Below are positions 1 to 12,755 of a stretch of 64,000 nucleotides of DNA, one piece after another. Each line of letters starts with the position of its first letter. Positions within the stretch are counted from its first letter, which is position 1. The DNA comes from Candidatus Hartigia pinicola (GTDB lineage Bacteria; Pseudomonadota; Gammaproteobacteria; Enterobacterales; Enterobacteriaceae): positions 1 to 64,000 of the forward strand of contig CP048208.1 in assembly GCA_020541205.1 (NCBI GenBank), written 5' to 3'. A program made the translations under genes and the position numbers. The notes beneath the pieces were generated by a model. The model saw only the letters and a program-made list of their open reading frames with translations, was not told where the DNA came from and made no database searches.

Positions 1-940
1 ACAAATAATAGAACTTTTATTTTACTCTATCTTATAAACGCTACTAACTAAACTGAATATATAAACACATATTAATACAACTTAAAATGCAGGATAAAAG
101 AATCAACAATACAGGAAAATACATAATATTAAATCATTGTAATAAATACTACGTTTCATGAATTACCTCTAAATAATATCACCAAGAAATAATTAATTAA
201 GTAATAATCACTCAATAATTATATAAATTTAAATCCTTTAAATTATTAAAAATCTTTTAGAATGATTTAAAATCTATCATATTGACATATCTGTTAAAAT
301 AATAAAAATTTTTACATAATACCCATTAATTAATATTGCAATCAAGTTGAAGATTTGTCATTCAATAAACTAAACAAAAATACTTTACTGCATGTAAATT
401 TATATTTATTCAATATTTTATATTACAATATATTTTAAAGATTATTAAAATGCATACACTTTATAACTCTTTTCCTATAAAAACTTACTATATTTTACTG
501 TTAACATTTTTTTAAAAAAAAGTATCCACAATAGTAATCAACCTATCATATCAGATTTCAAAAAATCTATAGTTTAAAATTATGTCAAAAGCAATGTGAA
601 GGCCGATAGCATTTTATGATTATTGATAAAACTAATTTTATAAACATTAATAGCATTTCTTTTTAAGGACTATTATGCATATAAAATTTTCCGATATTCA
701 ATGATATATTTAATTAAATATGTAAAATCATACCATACAATTTAATTAAAATAATATATATTCATAACTTACATAAAACAGTTTGAGCAATTTATCAAAC
801 TTTATACAATATTTTACGTTACAAATGATTATCTAATAATGGTATTTTTAATAAAACAAACGGACTTGTTATATATTATACAGTTACAAAATTACTAAAT
901 GTTCCATTTTTCTCAACGAGCCATAATATATTTAAATTCA
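1..940. other. AT-rich spacer left of the origin
   Basis: No open frame of gene length and no RNA gene is visible. In E. coli the gene on this side of oriC is mioC; I looked for it and could not recognise a remnant. One near-match to a DnaA box (GTATCCACA, one mismatch) lies at 522-530, which may be chance in this composition. Confidence 0.5.
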
Positions 941-949
941 CAAACATTA

Positions 950-1180
950 TCTCTGGATAACTCTGGTAATAACATGGTATTAACTTGTACTTATCTAGAG
1001 TAAAAATTGTTAGTAATTTTTTTCTGTGTATAAGTATTTAATTTAGTCCCAATTTATACGCAATAAAATCACGAGTCATGCACAGAATATCATTCTTTGT
1101 ATTTTTATGATCTTTAAAGTGAATTTTTTGTTATCCACAGAAATGAACCATTTTAATAAAAGATCTAATAAAAGATCTTT
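950..1180. other. oriC: Probable chromosomal replication origin (oriC)
   Basis: The block upstream of mnmG has the arrangement of E. coli oriC read from the opposite strand. A consensus DnaA box TTATCCACA lies at 1131-1139 (R1-like), TGTGTATAA at 1025-1033 (reverse orientation, R2-like) and TCTGGATAA at 952-960 (reverse, one mismatch, R4-like). Between R1 and mnmG is an exact tandem 12-bp repeat, AATAAAAGATCT at 1155-1166 and 1167-1178, followed by a long A/T run; these resemble the GATC-containing 13-mers of the DNA unwinding element. A further GATC is at 1109-1112, so Dam/SeqA sites are present. The order mnmG, 13-mers, R1, other boxes is the E. coli order. That the site is functional is inference; it needs a dnaA gene elsewhere in the genome. 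Confidence 0.75.
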
Positions 1181-1259
1181 AAATAAAAAATATTTTATAT
1201 AAATTATATTAACATGCTCAACATAAAAATTCAGCATATCTCTTACATGAAGGTTGTAT

Positions 1260-3149
1260 ATGTTTTATTCAGAAAAATTTGATGTGATTATAATTGGTGG
1301 TGGTCATGCAGGCACTGAAGCGGCTATGGCATCTGCACGTATGGGGCGTCAAACTTTATTATTAACTCATAATATTGATACATTAGGTCAAATGTCCTGC
1401 AACCCAGCTATTGGTGGAATCGGTAAAGGACATTTAGTAAAAGAAATTGATGCTTTAGGTGGTTTAATGGCTACTGCAACCGATAAAGCGGGTATTCAGT
1501 TCAAAATACTGAATGCAAGGAAAGGACCAGCTGTTCGTGCAACACGAGCGCAAACTGACCGAATTCTTTATAAGCAAATAATAAGAACGGCATTAGAAAA
1601 TCAACTAAATTTATTTATTTTTCAACAATCTGTCGAAGATTTAATTATAGAAAATTATACTGTAACAGGTGTTGTTACTCATTTAGGAGTAAAATTTAAA
1701 GCTAAATCAATAGTACTAACTGTCGGAACATTCTTAAATGGTAAAATCCATATTGGATTAAAAAATTATAGCGCTGGTCGAGCTGGTGATTCCCCTTCAG
1801 TGTTGCTTGCACAAAGATTAAAAGATTTACCTTTACGAATAAATCGGCTCAAAACAGGTACACCTCCTAGAATTGATTCTAGAACAATTGATTTTAATAA
1901 ATTAGATCAACAGACTAGTGACGATCCGATACCTGTTTTCTCTTTTTTGGGTTCACAAGAACAGCATCCTAAACAAGTATCTTGTTATATTACATATACA
2001 AATGAAAAAACTCATAATATTATAAGAAAGAATTTAGATCGTAGTCCAATTTATATTGGAAATATCAAAGGTGTGGGTCCCCGTTATTGTCCTTCAATTG
2101 AAGATAAGGTTATACGTTTTTCTGATCGTAATAACCACCAAGTTTTTTTAGAACCAGAAGGATTAACAAGCAATGAAATTTATCCAAATGGAATTTCTAC
2201 TAGTTTGCCATTTGATGTACAAGTACAAATGATTCATTCAATTAAAGGTATGGAAAATAGTAAAATTGTTCGAGCTGGTTATGCTATAGAATATGATTTT
2301 TTTGATCCTAGAGATCTAAAACAAACTTTAGAAAGCAAATTCATTAATGGATTATTCTTTGCTGGTCAAATTAATGGAACAACAGGTTATGAAGAAGCTG
2401 CTTCTCAAGGGCTTCTTGCTGGGTTAAATGCAGCTCGATATGCTTTTAATTTAAGCGGTTGGTACCCTCGCCGTGATCAAGCTTATATGGGAGTTCTCGT
2501 TGATGATTTATGCATTTTAGGTACAAAAGAACCCTATCGCATGTTTACCTCTCGTGCTGAATATCGATTAATCTTAAGAGAAGATAATGCCGATTTGCGT
2601 TTAACTGAAAAAGGTCGTGAACTAGGATTAGTTAACGATACTCGTTGGGCGCATATGAATAACAAAATAGAATTAATTGAAAAAGAACGTCAACGATTAA
2701 AAAATATTTGGGTTCACCCTAAATCAGAAAATTATAATGAAATAGATAAAATACTCTCTGTACCTCTTTCAAAAGAGGTAAATGGTGAGGAACTATTACG
2801 TCGCCCAGATATACATTACCAACAATTGACATCGTTAAACTATTTTTCACCAGGTATTTCTGATACACAAGTTACAGATCAGATTGAAATTCAAATTAAA
2901 TATGAAGGTTATATTTTACGTCAAAAAGAAAAAATAAAACATCAATTAAAAAATGAAAATACTCAATTGCCTATCAATATTAATTATAAAGAATGTAAGG
3001 GTTTATCAAATGAAGCCATAACAAAACTAAACGAATTTAAACCAACATCTATTGGTCAAGCTTCACGTATTTCTGGAATCACTCCTGCTGCGATTTCTAT
3101 TTTGCTTATTTGGTTAAAAAAACAACAAATTCTACTTAAGAATTCTTAA
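1260..3149 (+). CDS. mnmG: tRNA uridine 5-carboxymethylaminomethyl modification enzyme MnmG
   Basis: FAD-dependent subunit that, with MnmE, installs the carboxymethylaminomethyl group on the wobble uridine (U34) of certain tRNAs in the cytoplasm. The protein is 629 residues from the ATG at 1260, the same length as in E. coli. This start is preferred to the upstream in-frame TTG at 1254 because AAGG at 1250-1253 is a well-spaced ribosome binding site and the E. coli protein begins the same way (MFY). The dinucleotide-binding motif GGGHAG is at residues 13-18, [11 protein letters not shown] follows at about 49-59, and the family signature [11 protein letters not shown] is intact. It sits directly beside the putative origin and 2 bp before rsmG, as in E. 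coli, so the two are probably one transcript. Confidence 0.97.
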   Translation: MFYSEKFDVIIIGGGHAGTEAAMASARMGRQTLLLTHNIDTLGQMSCNPAIGGIGKGHLVKEIDALGGLMATATDKAGIQFKILNARKGPAVRATRAQTDRILYKQIIRTALENQLNLFIFQQSVEDLIIENYTVTGVVTHLGVKFKAKSIVLTVGTFLNGKIHIGLKNYSAGRAGDSPSVLLAQRLKDLPLRINRLKTGTPPRIDSRTIDFNKLDQQTSDDPIPVFSFLGSQEQHPKQVSCYITYTNEKTHNIIRKNLDRSPIYIGNIKGVGPRYCPSIEDKVIRFSDRNNHQVFLEPEGLTSNEIYPNGISTSLPFDVQVQMIHSIKGMENSKIVRAGYAIEYDFFDPRDLKQTLESKFINGLFFAGQINGTTGYEEAASQGLLAGLNAARYAFNLSGWYPRRDQAYMGVLVDDLCILGTKEPYRMFTSRAEYRLILREDNADLRLTEKGRELGLVNDTRWAHMNNKIELIEKERQRLKNIWVHPKSENYNEIDKILSVPLSKEVNGEELLRRPDIHYQQLTSLNYFSPGISDTQVTDQIEIQIKYEGYILRQKEKIKHQLKNENTQLPININYKECKGLSNEAITKLNEFKPTSIGQASRISGITPAAISILLIWLKKQQILLKNS

Positions 3150-3151
3150 AT

Positions 3152-3775
3152 ATGACTTTACTCAATCAATTAACTCAATTATTAGCAACAATTAATGTAA
3201 ACTTAACTGAAAAACAAAAACAACAGTTGGTCACTTATGTCAAGTTGCTTGTGAAATGGAATAAGATTTATAATCTAACCTCTGTTCATGACTCTTATCA
3301 AATACTAATACGCCATATTATGGATAGTATAGTAGTAAATAATCAATTAAACGGAACGTTATTTATCGATGTTGGTACCGGAGCGGGGTTACCTGGAATA
3401 CCCTTAGCAATTATTCGCCCCCATTCTTATTTTGTTTTACTTGATAGTTTAGGGAAACGTATATGCTTTCTTAAGGAAGTTCAATATCAACTAAGATTAC
3501 AAAATATTAATGTGATAAAATCGAAAGTTGAACAATACGAAATTGAGACAGGATTTGATGGAGTAATTAGCCGTGCATTTGCGTCACTGTATAAAATGTT
3601 GATTTTATGTCGTCATATTTTAAAACCTTGCGGTCACTTTTATGCACTAAAAGGAATCATACGAGATGAAGAAAAAGTAAATTTACCTACTGGTTTTTTT
3701 ATTGAGTCAATAACAAAATTGATGATCCCTGAGCTAAATGAACAGCGTCATTTAATTATTTTATCTATGAAATAG
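3152..3775 (+). CDS. rsmG: 16S rRNA (guanine-N7) methyltransferase RsmG
   Basis: Methylates G527 of 16S rRNA using S-adenosylmethionine. The 207-residue length equals that of E. coli. The SAM-binding motif DVGTGAGLPGIPL lies around residues 69-81, followed by LLDSLGKR and the conserved GVISRAFASL. The start codon lies two bases after the mnmG stop and has no strong ribosome binding site of its own, which points to translational coupling. A hairpin with a T-rich tail follows the stop at 3782-3813. Confidence 0.96.
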   Translation: MTLLNQLTQLLATINVNLTEKQKQQLVTYVKLLVKWNKIYNLTSVHDSYQILIRHIMDSIVVNNQLNGTLFIDVGTGAGLPGIPLAIIRPHSYFVLLDSLGKRICFLKEVQYQLRLQNINVIKSKVEQYEIETGFDGVISRAFASLYKMLILCRHILKPCGHFYALKGIIRDEEKVNLPTGFFIESITKLMIPELNEQRHLIILSMK

Positions 3776-3781
3776 ATTTAT

Positions 3782-3813
3782 ATTTAATTACTCACTAATT
3801 AAATTTATTTTTC
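3782..3813 (+). terminator. Candidate Rho-independent terminator after rsmG
   Basis: Perfect arms TTTAATTA (3783-3790) and TAATTAAA (3796-3803) with a 5-nt loop, extendable by one A-T pair, are followed by TTTATTTTTC. The stem is all A/T so stability is low, but position just after a gene end and the T-tract fit a terminator. Confidence 0.45.
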
Positions 3814-3889
3814 TAATATAATTTACTTATTTTCTTTCGTAATAAATATTGGAAAATAAATATTATTAATATAATTTTTAAAATGCATT

Positions 3890-4200
3890 TTGTTATAAAA
3901 TAAGACTACTAAAGAAATTATCTTGACAATTTGTATTATGTTATTGTTGGTAAGTTGTTATGTAGATAAAATAGAAAAGATATTTTGTTTTTTTCAGCAA
4001 ACGACTTTATTAAGTATTCAAGATTTTATTTGATATTATTATAATAATTTCAGAAGTAAGAAGAAAACAAACAGTTCCGCATTAACTTCTTCTTTACATT
4101 AGAAGAGAAACAGTTAATCATTGTAATGATTGTAGCTAAATTATGTATTTTTGTATCTTAAAAATATTAATAATACTATTAAATTTTAATTTATTTAGCT
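3890..4200 (+). pseudogene. atpI: Eroded atpI between rsmG and atpB
   Basis: In E. coli the small membrane protein AtpI (126 residues) is encoded exactly here. No open frame survives, but the plus strand still reads as a hydrophobic stretch (IILTICIMLLLVSCY, near 3918-3962), then in the same frame QTTLLSIQDFI, stop, YYYNNFRSKKKTNSSA, which can be laid on E. coli LAVFLPNVLFMIFAWRHQAH. A shifted frame near 4080-4170 reads NFFFTLEEKQLIIVMIV, alignable with TFAFGEAFKVLAMLVLLV. AtpI is dispensable for ATP synthase in E. coli. Composition makes hydrophobic matches easy, so the call rests as much on position as on similarity. Confidence 0.5.
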
Positions 4201-4225
4201 GTATTAAATATTTAAATTTTTACAC

Positions 4226-4252
4226 TAACGATTTAAAATCGTTAATTGTTTT
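4226..4252 (+). terminator. Candidate terminator upstream of atpB
   Basis: Arms TAACGATTT (4226-4234) and AAATCGTTA (4236-4244) are followed by ATTGTTTTT. If it works it would separate the mnmG-rsmG transcript from the ATP synthase operon, which then needs its own promoter in the last 50 bp before atpB (a TATAAA at 4258-4263 is present but no good -35 box). Confidence 0.4.
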
Positions 4253-4255
4253 TAA

Positions 4256-5098
<843 letters not shown>

Positions 5099-5131
5099 TT
5101 AAACTATAAATAATTGTATTAACTAAAATAA

Positions 5132-5386
<255 letters not shown>

Positions 5387-5434
5387 TATTTAATATTTAT
5401 AGCATAGTTATTAACTAGTAAGAGGCATTGTTTT

Positions 5435-5905
5435 ATGAATCTAAACGCAACAATATTGGGTCAGGATATAGCGTTTATCCTATTTGTTTTATTTTGTATA
5501 AAATATGTATGGCCTCCAATTATAAAGACTATAGAAAACCGTCAGAAAGAAATAGCCGATGGTTTATTTTCTGCAGAGAGTGCTAAAAAAAACTTAGAAT
5601 CAGCTCAAACCGATATAATTAACCAACTAAAAACAGCAAAACTTAATGCTGGTATCATTATTGAACAAGCAAATATGCAACGTAACAAAATGATTGAAAA
5701 AGCAAAAGTAGATGCTCAAATAGAACGTTTGAAAATTCTTAAGCAAGCTCAAACAGACATAGATTTTGAACGTAAGCGGATGTATGAAGAATTACGTAAA
5801 CAAGTTACAATGCTTGCTATCGCAGCTGCCGAAAAGATTATTGAGCGTTCTATAAATGAAGAAATTAGTACTGATATTATCAATAAAGTAATATGTAAAT
5901 TGTAA
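5435..5905 (+). CDS. atpF: F1Fo ATP synthase subunit b
   Basis: Dimeric peripheral stalk subunit. The length is 156 residues, as in E. coli. One N-terminal membrane helix (about residues 5-27, ending YVWPPI) is followed by a long charged alpha-helical region rich in Lys, Glu, Gln and Ala that forms the coiled coil, and a C-terminal part ([25 protein letters not shown]) that binds delta. AAGAGG precedes the start. It lies 10 bp before atpH. Confidence 0.96.
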   Translation: MNLNATILGQDIAFILFVLFCIKYVWPPIIKTIENRQKEIADGLFSAESAKKNLESAQTDIINQLKTAKLNAGIIIEQANMQRNKMIEKAKVDAQIERLKILKQAQTDIDFERKRMYEELRKQVTMLAIAAAEKIIERSINEEISTDIINKVICKL

Positions 5906-5915
5906 GGAGTAAAAT

Positions 5916-6449
5916 ATGCCTGAAATTGCTACAGTAGCTCGTCCTTACTCTAAAGCAATATTTAATTTTTCTTTAGAAAATCAGTCTTTTGAAAAAATAA
6001 AACATATGTTGATGTTTACTTCTAAAGTAATATGTAATAAGCATTTCAGTCATTTGCTATCTTATCATATTGTACCGGAAAAAATAGCTACAATATTAAT
6101 CTCTATTTGTGGCGATAAAATTGATGAACATATGCGCAATTTTATTCGTATTATGGCTCAAAATAAGCGATTAGGTATATTACCCGAGGTTTTAAAACAG
6201 TTTACTAAATTGCATAAAAAACTGGAATTAATTATCGAAGTTGATATGATTTCTTCCACTAAATTAAATAAACAACAGTTAAAAAAAATATCCGCATTAA
6301 TGGAAAAACACCTCTCATACAAAGTTAAGATGAACTATAAAATTGACAAATCTATTATTGCTGGAGTAATTATTCGTGCTGAAGACCTTGTTATCGATGG
6401 AAGTGTTCGAGGTCGCTTAGCTCGGTTAACTGACTTCTTGGAGTCTTGA
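5916..6449 (+). CDS. atpH: F1Fo ATP synthase subunit delta
   Basis: Connects the peripheral stalk to the top of F1. The length of 177 residues equals E. coli. The start MPEIATVARPYSKAIF and the C-terminal DGSVRGRLARLTDFL are typical of the family; the middle is Lys- and Ile-rich and diverged, as expected under AT drift. The start codon is ten bases after the atpF stop, with AAGGAG in between. Confidence 0.95.
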   Translation: MPEIATVARPYSKAIFNFSLENQSFEKIKHMLMFTSKVICNKHFSHLLSYHIVPEKIATILISICGDKIDEHMRNFIRIMAQNKRLGILPEVLKQFTKLHKKLELIIEVDMISSTKLNKQQLKKISALMEKHLSYKVKMNYKIDKSIIAGVIIRAEDLVIDGSVRGRLARLTDFLES

Positions 6450-6464
6450 AAGGGGATAGAATAT

Positions 6465-8006
6465 ATGCAACTGAACTCCACCGAAATCAGCGAACTGATT
6501 AAGCAGCGTATTGCTCAGTTTGATATTATGAGTAAAGCTCATAATGAAGGTACTATCATTTCTGTTAATGACGGGATTATTCGTATTCACGGCTTAGCTG
6601 AAGTTATGCAGGGTGAGATGATCGCATTGCATAAAAATCGTTATTCCATTGCATTAAATTTAGAACGTGATTCTGTTGGTGCTATTGTTTTGGGTCCTTA
6701 CGCTGACTTAATAGAAGGCATGAAAGTAAAATGTACTGGTCGTGTTTTAGAAGTTCCAGTAGGTCACAAGTTGTTAGGACGTATCGTTAATGCTCTTGGT
6801 CAACCTATTGATGGTAAAGGGCACATTAAGAATGATGGTTTTTCTCCAATAGAAATGATTGCTCCAGGTGTTATTGAACGTCAATCAGTAAATCAACCAG
6901 TACAAACTGGTTATAAATCAATTGATGCACTTATTCCAATTGGTCGTGGTCAGCGTGAGCTTATTATAGGTGACCGTCAAACAGGTAAAACTGCTTTGGC
7001 AATCGATACAATCATTAACCAATGTGACTCTGGTATTAAATGTATTTATGTTTCTATTGGTCAAAAAGCCTCTACAATTGCTAACGTAGTTCGTAAACTC
7101 ACTGAGCATGGTGCGTTAAGCAATACAATTGTTGTTGTCGCAACGGCATCAGAATCAGCATCTCTACAATACTTATCAGCTTACTCTGGCTGTGCTATGG
7201 GTGAATACTTCCGTGACCGTGGTGAAGATGCATTAATTGTTTATGATGACTTATCGAAACAAGCTGTTGCATACCGCCAAATTTCATTGTTGCTACGTCG
7301 TCCATCAGGACGTGAAGCTTATCCAGGTGATATTTTCTACTTACATTCACGTTTACTTGAACGTGCTGCTCGCGTAAATGTAAATTATGTTGAAAAATTT
7401 ACTAAAGGTAAAGTTAAAAACCAAACTGGTTCATTAACAGCTCTACCTATAATTGAAACTCAAGGCGGTGATATCTCTGCATTCGTACCGACTAACGTGA
7501 TTTCGATTACTGATGGTCAGATTTTCCTGGAATCTAGTTTATTTAATTCCGGTATTCGTCCGGCAGTTAATCCAGGAATTTCAGTATCTCGTGTTGGCGG
7601 TGCTGCTCAAACTAAAATTATCAAGATATTGTCTAGTGGTATACGTACTGCGCTTGCTCAATATCGTGAACTAGAAGCGTTTTCTCAGTTTGGTTCTGAT
7701 CTTGATAATATAACTCGTAAACAGTTGAGTCATGGTCAAAAAGTAACTGAACTATTAAAACAGAAACAATACTCACCTATGTCCATAGCAGAGCAAGCCT
7801 TATCTCTCTTTGCTGTAGAACAGGGGTATTTAGAAGATATTGAATTAGAAAAAATTAGTTCATTTGAAACTGCATTGGTTTCCTATGCACTAGAAATGCA
7901 TACTGATTTGATGAATCAAATTAATCATACTGGTCAGTATGATAATGAAATTTTAAGTAAATTACAACTACTTCTTGAATCATTTAAAACGACTCATTCC
8001 TGGTAA
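6465..8006 (+). CDS. atpA: F1Fo ATP synthase subunit alpha
   Basis: Non-catalytic nucleotide-binding subunit of the F1 hexamer. The length of 513 residues equals E. coli. The P-loop GDRQTGKT lies at about residues 169-176, the Walker B strand reads ALIVYDD, and the family signature [13 protein letters not shown] is intact. It is preceded by AAGGGGATAG. Its codons are less AT-biased than those of flanking genes such as atpG, in keeping with strong purifying selection. Confidence 0.98.
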   Translation: MQLNSTEISELIKQRIAQFDIMSKAHNEGTIISVNDGIIRIHGLAEVMQGEMIALHKNRYSIALNLERDSVGAIVLGPYADLIEGMKVKCTGRVLEVPVGHKLLGRIVNALGQPIDGKGHIKNDGFSPIEMIAPGVIERQSVNQPVQTGYKSIDALIPIGRGQRELIIGDRQTGKTALAIDTIINQCDSGIKCIYVSIGQKASTIANVVRKLTEHGALSNTIVVVATASESASLQYLSAYSGCAMGEYFRDRGEDALIVYDDLSKQAVAYRQISLLLRRPSGREAYPGDIFYLHSRLLERAARVNVNYVEKFTKGKVKNQTGSLTALPIIETQGGDISAFVPTNVISITDGQIFLESSLFNSGIRPAVNPGISVSRVGGAAQTKIIKILSSGIRTALAQYRELEAFSQFGSDLDNITRKQLSHGQKVTELLKQKQYSPMSIAEQALSLFAVEQGYLEDIELEKISSFETALVSYALEMHTDLMNQINHTGQYDNEILSKLQLLLESFKTTHSW

Positions 8007-8051
8007 TAACTAGGTAGTCTATTAAGCTATTTTAGTTGATAAGGACAAAAA

Positions 8052-8915
8052 ATGGTCAGTACAAAAGAAATACGTTCTCAAATGGGTGGTGTGAAAAATA
8101 CGCAAAAAATTACTAAAGCTATGGAAATGGTCGCTGCATCAAAAATGCGTAAATCACAGGAACGCATGGCCTCTAGTCGTCCTTATACAGAAAATATGCG
8201 TAGTGTTATTGATCACTTAACATTAGGTAATTTGGAATATAAACACATATATTTTGAAAAACGAAAGATTAAGTGTGTTGGATATATAGTTATTTCAACA
8301 GATCGTGGCCTATGTGGTAGTTTAAATGTTGCTTTATTTAAAAAACTGCTTACAGAAATGCATGCGTGGAGTAAAAAAAATGTTCAAATTGATTTGTCTT
8401 TAATTGGTTCTAAAGCAGTTTCATTTTTTAGAAATATTGGCGGAAATATAATTGCACAAGTTACTGGAATGAAAGACATACCAACACTTAAATATTTAAT
8501 TGGACCAGTTAATTCAATGCTAAAAGCATACGACGAAGGGTGTTTAGATGAATTACACTTAGTCAGTAATAAGTTTGTTAATATAATGTATCAAGAACCA
8601 AATATTTTTCAAATACTGCCAATATTACCGAATAATAATAAAACATTGAAGAAAAAATATTGGGATTATATATATGAATATGACCCTAAAATATTATTGG
8701 ATACCTTACTACGTCGCTATATTGAGTCGCAAGTTTATCAAAGTGTTATTGAAAATTTAGCTAGTGAGCAAGCTGCACGAATGGGAGCGATGAAAGCTGC
8801 TACTGATAATAGTCAAAACCTGATCAAAGAATTGCAATTAATTTACAACAAAGCTCGTCAAGCTAAAATTACCCAGGAGCTTATCGAAACTAGTTCAGGT
8901 GCTTTTTCCATTTAA
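8052..8915 (+). CDS. atpG: F1Fo ATP synthase subunit gamma
   Basis: Central rotating shaft of F1. The length of 287 residues equals E. coli. Both conserved terminal helices are evident: the N-terminal [19 protein letters not shown] and the C-terminal [18 protein letters not shown]. The central Rossmann-like region is diverged. Ribosome binding site AAGGA at 8041-8045. Confidence 0.97.
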   Translation: MVSTKEIRSQMGGVKNTQKITKAMEMVAASKMRKSQERMASSRPYTENMRSVIDHLTLGNLEYKHIYFEKRKIKCVGYIVISTDRGLCGSLNVALFKKLLTEMHAWSKKNVQIDLSLIGSKAVSFFRNIGGNIIAQVTGMKDIPTLKYLIGPVNSMLKAYDEGCLDELHLVSNKFVNIMYQEPNIFQILPILPNNNKTLKKKYWDYIYEYDPKILLDTLLRRYIESQVYQSVIENLASEQAARMGAMKAATDNSQNLIKELQLIYNKARQAKITQELIETSSGAFSI

Positions 8916-8931
8916 CTACTAAGTTTATTAA

Positions 8932-10355
<1,424 letters not shown>

Positions 10356-10356
<1 letters not shown>

Positions 10357-10778
10357 TGACCGCATTAAACTATCAATTAACGGTTGTTAGTGCTGAAGAA
10401 CAAATTTTTGACGGATTAGTACAAAAAATTCAGGTAACAGGTAGTGAAGGTGAATTAGGAATCTATCCTAATCATTCCCCATTGCTCACTTCTATAAAGC
10501 CAGGCATGGTATATATTATCAATCAATTGAGTGAAAAAGAAATAATTTATCTCTCTGGTGGCATTTTAGAAGTACAACCAAATAAAGTAATCATACTTGC
10601 AGATACAGCAATTCGTGGTAAATTTTTAGATGAAACGCGAGCTCTAGAATCTAAACGAAAAGCAAAAGATCGTATCTGTAAAGCAAATAATGATATTGAT
10701 TATGCTCAAGCATCTGCAGAGCTTGCACAAGCACTCGCAAAACTTCATGTAATTAAATTAATACAAAAACTAATGTGA
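10356..10778 (+). CDS. atpC: F1Fo ATP synthase subunit epsilon
   Basis: Regulatory subunit that completes the central stalk and can brake ATP hydrolysis. The ATG at 10356 is preferred to the GTG at 10353; it gives 140 residues (E. coli 139). [17 protein letters not shown] and [11 protein letters not shown] of the beta-sandwich domain and the C-terminal two-helix domain ([19 protein letters not shown]) are all present. The start overlaps the atpD stop in the form TGATG, so translation is probably coupled. Confidence 0.97.
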
Positions 10779-11129
10779 AGTAATATTAATAATAAAATTA
10801 TTTATGTTTTAAGCACAGCCATGAACAGTTTAATCATTAGTATAGATATTATATTTTAATAATCATGAATATTCATTATTTATATGATGATAATTACGAT
10901 ACACAAACTAATTTTCATTAAATTAAAATCAAATATTAATAAATAAAATATTGAATAATATATATAAATATATAGGCAATTTAATCATCAAAGAATAGTT
11001 ACCATGTATGTAATGAAAATATACAATTACAAGCTAGTTATTGTATAATAATTAATTTATTTTTAATACAACATCTAATTTTTATCAAAATAAGTTATTG
11101 CTATCTTCAGTGTGGAGTTTTAGGAAATT
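10779..11129. other. Spacer between atpC and glmU
   Basis: AT-rich with no open frame and no recognisable remnant. TGGAGTTTTAGGAAATT just before glmU includes its ribosome binding site. In E. coli the corresponding spacer also holds only the operon terminator and the glmU promoter; no convincing hairpin was seen here. Confidence 0.5.
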
Positions 11130-12503
11130 ATGACCGTGCAAAGAAGAAGTGTTGTCATTCTTGCTGCTGGTAAGAGTGCTAGAATGTGTTCAAAATTACC
11201 AAAAGTTCTACATTTACTAGCAGGTAAACCAATAATTCAACATGTTATTGACACAGCTAAATTAATAGGAGCATCAAACATTTATTTGGTATATGGGTCT
11301 GGTGGTGATATGTTAAAAGAAAAATTAGGTAAACAAAAACTGAATTGGATTTTACAATCAAACCAGCTTGGAACAGGACACGCCATGAAACAAGCTGCAC
11401 CAAGTTTTCAGAATGATGAAAGTATTATTATGTTGTATGGTGATGTTCCTTTAATTTCACAAAATACCTTAGAACGATTAATTTCGGTGAAACCTAAAAA
11501 TGGTATTAGTTTATTAACAGCAACCTTAGATGATCCGACTGGTTATGGTCGTATTATTCGTAAAAACAAGAAAGTAGTGGGTATTATTGAACAAAAAGAT
11601 GCATCGAAAGAACAATGTAATATCCAAGAAATTAATTCAGGAATTATAGTTGCAAGCGGTAATGATTTTAAACGATGGTTATCAAAATTGAATAATAATA
11701 ATATACAAGGTGAATATTATATTACTGATATTATCGCACTAGCTCATGAAGAAGGGAATAGAATTAACACTATTCACCCTATTCATTTTAATGAAATCAG
11801 AGGTATTAATAACTGCGTTCAACTTGCAACTCTTGAACGTATTTACCAACAAGCGCAAGCTGAAAAATTATTACTTGCTGGAGTTGTATTAATTGACCCT
11901 ACACGTTTTGATATTCGTGGTACGTTAAAACATGGGCAGGACATCGTTATTGATATTAATGTAATTATCATTGGTGATGTTACTTTAGGTAATAATGTAC
12001 ATATCCACTCTGGTTGTATTTTGAAAAATTGCGTGATTGGCGATAACTCAGTTATTAATTCGTATTCAATAATAGAAGACTCTCAATTATTGACGGATTG
12101 TACTGTTGGTCCTTTTGCACGTTTGCGACCGGGTGCGAATTTATCAGAGAAAACGCATGTAGGTAATTTTGTTGAAATAAAAAATACATTTCTTGGATTT
12201 AATTCTAAGGTTAGTCATTTAACATACTTAGGAGATGCGCAGATTGGTGAAAATGTAAATATTGGGGCAGGTACTATTACTTGTAATTATAATGGCTTAA
12301 ATAAATACAAAACAGTTATTGGTGATAATGTATTTGTTGGCTCTGACACTCAATTTATTGCACCAGTATCTGTTGCTAATGGTGCAACAATTGGTGCTGG
12401 AACAACTGTTACACATGATATATATGAAAATGAACTAGTAATTAGTCGTATTAAGCAAGTACATATTAAAAATTGGCAACGTCCAATAAAAAATAAGATA
12501 TAA
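11130..12503 (+). CDS. glmU: Bifunctional GlmU: N-acetylglucosamine-1-phosphate uridyltransferase / glucosamine-1-phosphate acetyltransferase
   Basis: Makes UDP-GlcNAc, the precursor of peptidoglycan and lipid A, from glucosamine-1-phosphate, acetyl-CoA and UTP. The length is 457 residues (E. coli 456). The N-terminal pyrophosphorylase domain (about 1-230) has [14 protein letters not shown] and LYGDVPLI; the C-terminal acetyltransferase is a left-handed beta-helix of hexapeptide repeats with [13 protein letters not shown] and the catalytic histidine in [11 protein letters not shown]. The nucleotide-binding loop reads LAAGKSARM rather than LAAGKGTRM, so residues 16 and 17 are Ser-Ala in place of Gly-Thr while Gly14 and Arg18 remain. 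It pairs functionally with the next gene, glmS. Confidence 0.97.
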   Translation: MTVQRRSVVILAAGKSARMCSKLPKVLHLLAGKPIIQHVIDTAKLIGASNIYLVYGSGGDMLKEKLGKQKLNWILQSNQLGTGHAMKQAAPSFQNDESIIMLYGDVPLISQNTLERLISVKPKNGISLLTATLDDPTGYGRIIRKNKKVVGIIEQKDASKEQCNIQEINSGIIVASGNDFKRWLSKLNNNNIQGEYYITDIIALAHEEGNRINTIHPIHFNEIRGINNCVQLATLERIYQQAQAEKLLLAGVVLIDPTRFDIRGTLKHGQDIVIDINVIIIGDVTLGNNVHIHSGCILKNCVIGDNSVINSYSIIEDSQLLTDCTVGPFARLRPGANLSEKTHVGNFVEIKNTFLGFNSKVSHLTYLGDAQIGENVNIGAGTITCNYNGLNKYKTVIGDNVFVGSDTQFIAPVSVANGATIGAGTTVTHDIYENELVISRIKQVHIKNWQRPIKNKI

Positions 12504-12676
12504 TATTAGAGTAGATTACATTATTTTATTAATATTAACATCTAAAAACTTTTAAATTTATATAAATAAACTAAAAATATTATAAGTAATTATACAATTT
12601 AGTTGTTGGTATCCGGTTAACAGTAATGGTATAACTTTAATTATAACGAATTGTAACCTTTATTTTCTACAACAAT

Positions 12677-12706
12677 TTGACTGCAATTAAAATGTACAAT
12701 GATAAT
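12677..12706 (+). promoter_or_regulatory. Candidate sigma-70 promoter of glmS
   Basis: TTGACT at 12677-12682 and GATAAT at 12701-12706 are separated by 18 bp; transcription would start near 12713, about 40 bp before the glmS start codon. Two of the twelve hexamer positions differ from consensus. The glmU-glmS gap in E. coli also contains a glmS leader region. Confidence 0.5.
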
Positions 12707-12755
12707 ATAGTAATCTTGTAAGGATTAATATCTTTCTATTTAGGAATAAAATAAC

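Noticed and set aside
1-940. mioC remnant on the far side of oriC
   Set aside because: Looked for the flavodoxin-like MioC in both strands and saw no alignable segment.
3923-3951. TTGACA box as an atp operon promoter
   Set aside because: Perfect -35 hexamer, but no acceptable -10 at 16-18 bp, and it lies inside the atpI remnant.
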